Of a DNA stretch of 6,988 bases, positions 1-5,235 are shown one piece after another. The notes under the pieces are model-generated. The model was not told the origin of the DNA, searched no databases, and was given only the letters and a program-made list of their open reading frames with translations. The stretch is taken from NCBI GenBank assembly GCA_002294045.1, contig DBEP01000055.1:1-6988 (forward strand), in the 5' to 3' direction. The position numbers and the translations under genes were made by a program. Each line of letters begins with the position of its first letter. Position 1 is the first letter of the stretch. The stretch is from Lachnoclostridium sp. UBA903 (GTDB lineage: Bacteria > Bacillota > Clostridia > Lachnospirales > Lachnospiraceae).

Positions 1-2
1 TT

Positions 3-797
3 AAAAAATGCGATGTCATTGCCGTAGCCGGTCATGATACCCAAAGCGCTTTAGTGGCAGTACCTGCAAAGGAAAAGAATTTCATATTTATCAGCTGCGG
101 TACATGGTCCTTAATCGGGACGGAACTGGATGAGCCCCTTATTAATGAAAAATCCGACTTTTATAATATTACCAATGAAGGCGGTTATGGCAAAAAGGCT
201 TCTTTTCTTAAAAATATAACCGGCTTGTGGCTCATACAGGAAAGCAGAAGACAGTGGGTGAGGGAAGGCAGGGAATATAGTTTTGGCAGTTTGGAAGAGT
301 TGGCTGGAGAAGCGGACGCTTTTAAATGCTTTGTCGATCCCGATGCCCCGGAATTCTCCCCGGCAGGGAATATGCCCCTGCGGATCAGGGAATATTGCAG
401 GCGTACCGGGCAGAAGGTACCTGAAACAACAGGTGAAATTGTACGCTGTATCAATGAAAGCCTGGCTCTGAAATACCGGTATGCCCTGGAACAAATCAGT
501 GAATGTACCGGAATGGAATATCCTTATATCCATATGGTGGGCGGAGGTATTCAGAGCAGGCAGTTGTGCCAGTTTACGGCTGACGCCTGCGGACGTACGG
601 TAGTTGCCGGCCCGGTGGAAGCTACCGTACTTGGCAATGTTGCGCTACAGTTAATTGCTTCCGGCCAGATTAAAGATTTACAGGAAGCCAGAAATATAAT
701 CGGGCAGTCACCTGACATTACCAGATACGTACCGGATGGCAGACAAGCCTGGAAAGAAGCTTACGAGTGTTATAAGAAAATCATAGAAAGCAAATGA
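3..797 (+). CDS. Rhamnulokinase-family (FGGY) sugar kinase, C-terminal part; probable L-fuculokinase role
   Basis: An ATP-dependent cytosolic kinase that phosphorylates a deoxy-ketose (L-rhamnulose or L-fuculose) before aldolase cleavage. The frame is open to the left edge, so only the last 264 residues are present of roughly 470-490 usual for the family. The GTG at base 54 is not the true start, because the upstream codons already encode the conserved segment VAGHDTQSA. Other visible family signatures are GTWSLIGTELDEP, the block NEGGYG followed by LKNITGLWLIQESRRQW, and the C-terminal nucleotide-binding stretch MVGGGIQS followed by VVAGPVEATVLGNVA. These match RhaB-type kinases better than classical E. 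coli FucK. A FucU-type mutarotase starts 13 bp downstream, so L-fuculose is the likelier substrate; this is inferred from context. The gene ends with TGA and is probably co-transcribed with the mutarotase. Confidence 0.9.
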   Translation, partial: KKCDVIAVAGHDTQSALVAVPAKEKNFIFISCGTWSLIGTELDEPLINEKSDFYNITNEGGYGKKASFLKNITGLWLIQESRRQWVREGREYSFGSLEELAGEADAFKCFVDPDAPEFSPAGNMPLRIREYCRRTGQKVPETTGEIVRCINESLALKYRYALEQISECTGMEYPYIHMVGGGIQSRQLCQFTADACGRTVVAGPVEATVLGNVALQLIASGQIKDLQEARNIIGQSPDITRYVPDGRQAWKEAYECYKKIIESK

Positions 798-810
798 CAG
801 GGAGGTCAGT

Positions 811-1251
811 ATGTTAAAAGGTATACCTGCAATTTTATCTCCGGAGCTGTTGAAGGTTCTGTGTGAAATGGGGCACAGTGACCGCCTGATAATTTCAGAC
901 GGCAATTTCCCGGCGGAATCCATGGGGAAAAACGGAACAGTTATCCGTTGTGACGGACATGGAGTTCCGGAATTATTAGATGCTATCCTAAAAGTATTTC
1001 CATTGGATACCTATATCCAGAAACCGGTTAACCTGATGGAAGTTATGCCCGGGGATACGGTTGAAACCCCAATATGGGAAACCTATAAGGAAATTGTTTC
1101 AAGATATGATACGCGGGGAGAAAAAGCGGTTGGCTGTGTAGAACGCTTTGCATTTTATGAAGAGGCAAAAACGGCCTATGCGATTATCGCAACCGGTGAA
1201 ACAGCTCTTTATGCCAATATTATGCTGCAGAAAGGCGTTGTAACAGGATAG
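811..1251 (+). CDS. fucU: L-fucose mutarotase (RbsD/FucU family)
   Basis: Interconverts the alpha and beta anomers of L-fucose so that L-fucose isomerase receives its preferred anomer; a small cytosolic enzyme expected to form rings of subunits. At 146 residues it is close to E. coli FucU (about 140). Conserved features include the N-terminal ILSPELLKVLCEMGHSD, with His22 at the position of the family's catalytic histidine, Asp30 in the following ISDGNFPA, the central CDGHGVPELLDAIL, and the C-terminal RFAFYEEAKTAYAIIATGE ending in a LQKGVV motif. The FYE and ATGE blocks and the length favour FucU over RbsD (ribose pyranase); rhamnose mutarotase RhaU is a different fold. The ATG start is supported by AGGGAGG at 799-805, 5 bp upstream. 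It is the last gene of its operon: a strong terminator follows about 30 bp after the TAG stop. Confidence 0.93.
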   Translation: MLKGIPAILSPELLKVLCEMGHSDRLIISDGNFPAESMGKNGTVIRCDGHGVPELLDAILKVFPLDTYIQKPVNLMEVMPGDTVETPIWETYKEIVSRYDTRGEKAVGCVERFAFYEEAKTAYAIIATGETALYANIMLQKGVVTG

Positions 1252-1281
1252 CAATAAAAAATGAATGCATTTGTCCCGGCT

Positions 1282-1351
1282 AAAACGGGCCTGATGAGGT
1301 AAGGATTTGGACTATTCCAATTAACCTTACTGAATCAGGTCCGTTTTTTAT
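1282..1351 (+). terminator. Long rho-independent terminator after fucU, with nested stems
   Basis: The outer stem pairs AACGGGCCTGAT (1284-1295) with ATCAGGTCCGTT (1334-1345), with one G-T wobble, and runs straight into a T6 tract (1344-1349). Inside it, past an unpaired GAG/TGA step, GTAAGG (1299-1304) pairs with CCTTAC (1325-1330). The tip holds a third stem, TTGGA (1307-1311) with TCCAA (1316-1320). The whole forms one long rod-like hairpin followed by U residues, the usual form of an intrinsic terminator. It separates the fucose genes from the MerR gene. Confidence 0.9.
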
Positions 1352-1384
1352 GATATCAAAAATCTCAAAAAGTGCAATAGGGTG

Positions 1385-1415
1385 TTGACTCTGACGCTAT
1401 GTTATAGTGTAAGAT
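1385..1415 (+). promoter_or_regulatory. MerR-type promoter/operator with 19-bp spacer, upstream of the merR/tipA-like gene
   Basis: A TTGACT -35 box (1385-1390) and a TAAGAT -10 box (1410-1415) are 19 bp apart, the overlong spacing typical of promoters activated by MerR-family DNA twisting. Centred in the spacer is an inverted repeat, TCTGACGCTAT (1390-1400) - GTT - ATAGTGTAAGA (1404-1414), in which 9 of 11 positions pair. The layout resembles TipA/Mta/BltR-class operators as I recall them. It probably drives autoregulated expression of the adjacent gene, with transcription starting near 1422. About 80 nt of leader lie between there and the ribosome binding site; I recognise no structured RNA in it. 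Confidence 0.8.
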
Positions 1416-1507
1416 AAACATAGCAAGTTTAATTTATTGGCAAGGTATTCACGTTGGCGAAGTATTTTGCAGTATTAAGGTTTTGAATCAAATAAGGAGG
1501 CTAAGTA

Positions 1508-2386
1508 ATGAGAACGGTAAAACAGGTTTCAGAACTGACAGGAATCAGTGTACGGGCATTACATTATTACGATAAAATAGGTTTATTAAAACCGAGCAGA
1601 ATCACGGTTGCGGGTTACAGACTTTACGACGAGGAAGCTTTTGAAACCCTGCAGCAGATTTTATTTTTTAAAGAGTTGGATTTACCTTTGAAGGAAGTCA
1701 AAGAAATCATGTCCAGTCCCCGTTTTGACAGGATGCAGGCACTGAAAAACCATAAAAAACTGATTATTTTAAAGCGTAACCGACTGAATGACTTAATAGA
1801 CCTGATAAATAAAACGTTAGAAGGAGAAAATACGATGAGTTTTAAAGAATTTGAAATGGGAGAATATTTTAATGCACTGGAAGAATTTAAAAAAGAGCAT
1901 ACGGATGAAGTAATTAAATACTGGGGCAGCGTGGCTGCATTTGATGACTTTGTTGAAAATACAAAAATAGAGGAGTCATTGGTTGTAGAATTAGCCGTAA
2001 AACAGTATGGAAGTATTGAAAAATACACGGAGGCCATGAAGAAAAACCTTGGCAATTTTACTTCCATAATGGAACAATTGAATGCAGTGGAAGATAATCT
2101 GGAGCATTATAAGAGCAAATCAGATGAACATATGAAAAAGCTGACAGCTGACTTAAGTAAGAACGTTTATTCAGAGGAAATACAGCGAATTGTGTCTGAA
2201 ATCGTAAATTGTTCCAATGAGAATACTAAAAATATGGATATGGGAGACAATTATTGGAATTTAGTTTCGGAAGGCTATTTATCGGAACCAGCAATAATAG
2301 AAGTAACCGACAGGCAATATGGTAAGGGCGCTTCTGAATTTATCGGAAAGGCCCTGGAATATTATTGTGAAAATAATCGTCAATGA
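1508..2386 (+). CDS. MerR-family transcriptional regulator with TipAS-type ligand-binding domain (TipAL-like)
   Basis: A predicted cytosolic drug- or metabolite-sensing activator that binds the 19-bp-spacer promoter just upstream. Residues 1-75 are a MerR winged helix-turn-helix, with helix region TGISVRALHYYDKIGLLKP and wing GYRLYDEEAF. Residues about 75-108 are the long dimerisation helix, rich in K, R, L and I. From residue 110 comes a TipAS-like domain opening MSFKEFEMGEYF and ending in the family-like QYGKGASEFIGKALEYYCE. The protein has 292 residues, against about 250 for TipAL and Mta; the extra length appears to sit in the middle of the sensor domain, around residues 160-230, which is charged and helical-looking. 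The ATG start has a perfect AAGGAGG (1494-1500) 7 nt upstream. No efflux pump or resistance gene is adjacent, so targets other than its own promoter are unknown. No terminator is visible behind it, so some read-through into hemA is possible. Confidence 0.9.
   Translation: MRTVKQVSELTGISVRALHYYDKIGLLKPSRITVAGYRLYDEEAFETLQQILFFKELDLPLKEVKEIMSSPRFDRMQALKNHKKLIILKRNRLNDLIDLINKTLEGENTMSFKEFEMGEYFNALEEFKKEHTDEVIKYWGSVAAFDDFVENTKIEESLVVELAVKQYGSIEKYTEAMKKNLGNFTSIMEQLNAVEDNLEHYKSKSDEHMKKLTADLSKNVYSEEIQRIVSEIVNCSNENTKNMDMGDNYWNLVSEGYLSEPAIIEVTDRQYGKGASEFIGKALEYYCENNRQ
1819..1837 (+). promoter_or_regulatory. Internal ribosome binding site and ATG that could start a TipAS-like short protein
   Basis: AGAAGGAG (1819-1826) lies 8 nt before an in-frame ATG (1835-1837), which is Met110 of the MerR protein. 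Translation here would give a 183-residue ligand-binding domain without the DNA-binding half, ending at 2386. In Streptomyces tipA the short product TipAS arises from an internal start at the same residue number, as I recall it, and sequesters the antibiotic. The sequence shows a good Shine-Dalgarno and spacing; use of this start is inferred. The motif also simply encodes Leu-Glu-Gly-Glu, so coincidence cannot be excluded. Confidence 0.5.
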
Positions 2387-2414
2387 ATTTACATCTGTAC
2401 GTTTTGAAAGTTTG

Positions 2415-2423
2415 TGTTATAAT
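2415..2423 (+). promoter_or_regulatory. Extended -10 promoter for the hemA operon
   Basis: TGTTATAAT combines a perfect -10 box (TATAAT, 2418-2423) with the TG dinucleotide one base upstream, an extended -10 element that can work without a good -35 box. No convincing -35 hexamer sits 16-18 bp upstream; the bases near 2395-2400 are CTGTAC. Transcription would start near 2430, leaving a leader of about 60 nt before the hemA start. Confidence 0.6.
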
Positions 2424-2427
2424 AAAT

Positions 2428-2468
2428 AACAGTTATATTTCCAATTAGTCTGGTAGGAATATATGGTT
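2428..2468 (+). repeat. Imperfect inverted repeat in the hemA leader
   Basis: AACAGTTATATTTCC (2428-2442) is roughly the reverse complement of GGAATATATGGTT (2456-2468), with a bulged T and a few mismatches, around a 13-nt loop. It begins at the predicted transcription start and ends about 12 nt before the ribosome binding site. It could be a DNA operator or a 5'-UTR hairpin; it is AT-rich and followed by no U tract, so it is not a terminator. Confidence 0.35.
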
Positions 2469-2491
2469 ATTAAGTAGAAAGAGGAATACTA

Positions 2492-3646
2492 GTGAATATT
2501 TATAACGTATGTGTCAGTCATAAAACAGCCCCTCTGGATATCAGAGAATTGTTGACGTTTGACAGGGAGGAAAAAACGGATTTTGTAAAAGCCGCAGTAC
2601 GGTATCGAAATATTAAGGAATGTGTGTTAATTACCACCTGTAATCGTACGGAAGTATATGTGACAGGGGATGAGACCGCGTCGGAACAAATCATGGGTTT
2701 GCTGACGGAAAGAAAAAACTTAAACTATGATAAAATGATAAAATATTTTCTCAGATACAGCGGTGAAAAGGCGGTAAAACATTTGTTTCAGGTAGCCAGC
2801 GGGTTAGATTCCATGTTAATCGGTGAAGATGAAATATTAGGGCAGGTAAAAGAGGATTATCAGGCCGCTCTGGATTCAGGCACTACGGATTTTCTTTTGA
2901 ATACTCTGTTCCGGGATGCCATTACCTGCGCCAAAAAAGTAAAAACAGATACCAGATTATCCAAGACTCCGGTCTCAATCGGTACTTTGGCTGCCAATGA
3001 AGTGTTTCGTTTTTCCGGGAAGGATAAATTGAAAAAAGTAATGATAATAGGACTGTCCGGTAAATTCGGCACTATTGTGATGAAAAATCTTTACCGTAAT
3101 AAAAATGTAGAAATTACAGGCACCGCCAGAAACCATAATTTGCCGGAGGAATTGACTTTTCGTTATCCTGACGTGAATATGATTGATTATCGTAAAAGAT
3201 ATGATAAAATAAATGAAGCGGATATTATAATCAGTGCCACCACCAGCCCTCATTATACCCTAACCTATGATGAACTGAAAAAATATCTGACAGTAAAGAA
3301 GAAACGTCTGTTTCTGGATCTTGCCGTACCGACCGATATCGATAAAGGCATTAAAAAGCTGGAGAGTGTAAGATTAATTGACATTGATTATTTTAAACAA
3401 ATATCGGAAGAAAATAATCATCTGAAAATACAGGAAATGGAAGCTGCAAAAATAATCATTGACAAGCAGGCGGATGAATTCCAGAAAGAGATAAATTTCA
3501 GGGAATTCTTGCCTTATATGAAGGATATAAAGGAATTGTTTGAGGAACAATCCTTTGAAAGTATTATGTATCAAATACGGAATCATGTATCCAATGGTGA
3601 GTTAGAGGTGATATTACGGAGTTTAAAAATGCTGACGGAAGTCTGA
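2492..3646 (+). CDS. hemA: Glutamyl-tRNA reductase, divergent and short form
   Basis: Reduces glutamate on tRNA-Glu to glutamate-1-semialdehyde with NADPH, the first committed step of C5-pathway tetrapyrrole synthesis in the cytosol. The catalytic domain shows SHKTAP (9-14), the nucleophile Cys50 in TTCNRTEVY, His97 before LFQVASGLDSM, and the hallmark GEDEILGQVKEDY (111-123). SIGTLAANEVF (162-172) leads to the NADPH domain. There the usual GAGxMG loop is replaced by GLSGKFG (187-193), the usual NRT motif by ARNHN, and the usual VPRD by VPTD (279-282). At 384 residues it is shorter than the common 400-450, and the C-terminal dimerisation region lacks the usual NKLLHxP signature. The start is GTG with GAGG (2481-2484) 7 nt upstream. 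It is the first gene of the operon, preceded by an extended -10 promoter. Family assignment is secure; the degree of divergence is the odd point. Confidence 0.95.
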   Translation: MNIYNVCVSHKTAPLDIRELLTFDREEKTDFVKAAVRYRNIKECVLITTCNRTEVYVTGDETASEQIMGLLTERKNLNYDKMIKYFLRYSGEKAVKHLFQVASGLDSMLIGEDEILGQVKEDYQAALDSGTTDFLLNTLFRDAITCAKKVKTDTRLSKTPVSIGTLAANEVFRFSGKDKLKKVMIIGLSGKFGTIVMKNLYRNKNVEITGTARNHNLPEELTFRYPDVNMIDYRKRYDKINEADIIISATTSPHYTLTYDELKKYLTVKKKRLFLDLAVPTDIDKGIKKLESVRLIDIDYFKQISEENNHLKIQEMEAAKIIIDKQADEFQKEINFREFLPYMKDIKELFEEQSFESIMYQIRNHVSNGELEVILRSLKMLTEV

Positions 3647-3686
3647 ATGGACAAGTGTTTAAATTTATGCTTAAGGAGAGTTTATT

Positions 3687-4313
3687 GTGGCTTATTTTCC
3701 CATGTTTATGGATTTGAAAGATGAATTATGTGTGGTAATCGGCGGAGGAATGATAGCTTACCGGAAAATAACAGCTTTATTGGAATTTGAAGCAAAAGTA
3801 ACCGTTATAGCTTCGGAATTCTGTGATGCTATACTGGATTTGGAGAATAAGATAACGGCGAAAAACAAAAGATATGAACCACAGGATATCGGGGACGCCT
3901 TTTTAGTCATTGCAGCTACCAATGATTCCGGTTTAAATGCAAGGGTATCCGGGGACTGCAGGGAATTTAAAATCCCGGTTAATGTTGTGGATATAAAAGA
4001 TGAATGCAGTTTTATCTTTCCTGCCTATGTTAAAAAAGGGGCAATTACGGTTGGCGTGACCAGTTCCGGAAAAAGTCCGATTATTTCACAGAAACTTAAA
4101 AACAAAATTGATGAGATAATTCCGGACTATATGGATGAACTGGTGGATTACCTTGGAAGTGTCCGAAAAGAAGTACAATCATCCTTTGAACAGGAGGAAA
4201 AAAGGAAAAAAGTATTTAAACAGCTGGTGGAATTAGGATGTTTGAAGCAGGGGAAACTGACGGACACAGATGTTTCGGAAATAATCCGGAATGAAAAAAA
4301 CAGAGCGGAGTAA
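3687..4313 (+). CDS. Precorrin-2 dehydrogenase / possible sirohydrochlorin ferrochelatase (Met8/CysG N-terminal type)
   Basis: Oxidises precorrin-2 to sirohydrochlorin with NAD+, and in the bifunctional members of the family also inserts iron to give siroheme. The Rossmann loop is visible as CVVIGGGMIAYRKI (15-28). The key aspartate is Asp102 in NVVDIKDECSFIFPA, at the position of the CysG/Met8p catalytic aspartate. VTSSGKSPIISQKLK (124-138) matches the family's conserved serine-rich loop. Length is 208 residues, normal for a stand-alone enzyme (SirC, YlnF or Met8 type); the methyltransferase that is fused to it in CysG is instead encoded two genes downstream. It starts with GTG, with AAGGAG (3673-3678) 8 nt upstream, and lies 40 bp after hemA. 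Whether it also chelates iron cannot be read from the sequence. Its place inside the hem operon matches the extra ORF known in clostridial hem clusters. Confidence 0.92.
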   Translation: MAYFPMFMDLKDELCVVIGGGMIAYRKITALLEFEAKVTVIASEFCDAILDLENKITAKNKRYEPQDIGDAFLVIAATNDSGLNARVSGDCREFKIPVNVVDIKDECSFIFPAYVKKGAITVGVTSSGKSPIISQKLKNKIDEIIPDYMDELVDYLGSVRKEVQSSFEQEEKRKKVFKQLVELGCLKQGKLTDTDVSEIIRNEKNRAE

Positions 4314-4336
4314 AGGGTATTCCCGGGGAGGTATTA

Positions 4337-5215
4337 GTGAAGCAGGTTATTAAAATCGGAACAAGAAAAAGCCGGCTGGCTATGGTTCAGACAGAAATTA
4401 TTGCAAAGGCAATAAGAGAAAAACAGCCGGATGTGGAAATAGAACTGGTTCCCATGATTACCATAGGTGATAAGGTGCTTGATAAGCCGTTGGACAGCTT
4501 TGGAGGGAAAGGTGCTTTTATTTCGGAGTTTGAAGCTGCAATGATTTCAGGCAGGATTGATATAGCAGTACATAGCGCAAAAGATATGCCGATTACCCTC
4601 CCAAAAGGTCTTTCCATACTGGCAGTATCCTTAAGGGAAGACCCCAGGGACCTGCTGGTGACCAGAAAAGGCAGCCCGCTTAAGGAAAACGGTATCGTAG
4701 GGACCAGCAGCTTAAGAAGGCGGCTTCAGATAGAAGAGCTATATCAGGTACAGGTGAAACCTTTAAGAGGAAACGTAGAAACCAGGCTTACGAAATTAAA
4801 AAACAAAGAATATGATGCCATTATTTTGGCCGCAGCGGGCTTAAAGAGACTGGATTTTCCCGGTGGCGGGGAATTTAATATACGGTATTTGGATGAGGAT
4901 ACTTTTATTCCTGCGGCCGGGCAGGGAATTATTGCGGTTGAAGGAAGAGAAGAGAAGGTATTAACTGAATTATTTAAGTCCTGGAACCATGCGGAATCCA
5001 TGTACTGCCTGGAGACGGAAAGAGAAGTGTTAAAGCTGTTAAATGCCGGCTGCAATGAACCAATCGGTGTTTTTTCCGGTATTGAAAAAGAACAGATAAC
5101 ACTCCGTATCTTATATGGCTGTGATGGCAGGGTTATAAGAGTAAAAGGGAGTGCCGCTTTGGCGGACAGATTTTTACTGGCACAGGATTTGGCCGGTAAA
5201 GTTCAAGAATCTTAA
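4337..5215 (+). CDS. hemC: Hydroxymethylbilane synthase (porphobilinogen deaminase)
   Basis: Joins four porphobilinogen units head to tail to make hydroxymethylbilane, using a covalently bound dipyrromethane cofactor; cytosolic. At 292 residues it is near the usual length of about 310. Visible signatures are IGTRKSRLAMVQT (7-19) and FGGKGAFISEFE (55-66). HSAKDMP (79-85) carries the catalytic aspartate Asp83. VGTSSLRRRLQI (121-132) and LRGNVETRL (143-151) supply the arginines that bind acidic side chains, and AAGQGIIAVE follows (193-202). The cofactor cysteine is Cys239 in LNAGCNEPIG, where most homologues have GGC. All three domains are present. The GTG start has GGGGAGG (4325-4331) 5 nt upstream. 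Gaps of 23 bp before and 20 bp after indicate co-transcription with its neighbours. Confidence 0.97.
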   Translation: MKQVIKIGTRKSRLAMVQTEIIAKAIREKQPDVEIELVPMITIGDKVLDKPLDSFGGKGAFISEFEAAMISGRIDIAVHSAKDMPITLPKGLSILAVSLREDPRDLLVTRKGSPLKENGIVGTSSLRRRLQIEELYQVQVKPLRGNVETRLTKLKNKEYDAIILAAAGLKRLDFPGGGEFNIRYLDEDTFIPAAGQGIIAVEGREEKVLTELFKSWNHAESMYCLETEREVLKLLNAGCNEPIGVFSGIEKEQITLRILYGCDGRVIRVKGSAALADRFLLAQDLAGKVQES

Positions 5216-5235
5216 GGAAGGATTTTAGGAGTTTT

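Noticed and set aside
54..56. GTG as the start of the first gene
   Set aside because: The frame is open to the left edge, and the codons before it encode conserved kinase sequence (VAGHDTQSA), so this is an internal valine codon.
1403..1408. TATAGT as the -10 box of the MerR promoter
   Set aside because: It would lie only 12 bp from the TTGACT -35 box and inside the dyad; TAAGAT at 19 bp fits the MerR class better.
1441..1480. Repeated GTATT words and a small GCGAA/TTTGC hairpin in the MerR leader
   Set aside because: Too short and irregular to support a repeat array or structured RNA.
2365..2380. ATTATT/AATAAT inverted repeat at the end of the MerR gene as a terminator
   Set aside because: It is short, purely A/T, inside the coding region and not followed by a U tract.
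2404..2423. TTGAAA paired with TATAAT as a classical hemA promoter
   Set aside because: The spacing is only 8 bp; the TG extended -10 reading explains the TATAAT better.
2387..2491. Cobalamin or other riboswitch before hemA
   Set aside because: The gap is too short and I recognise no B12-box-like sequence.
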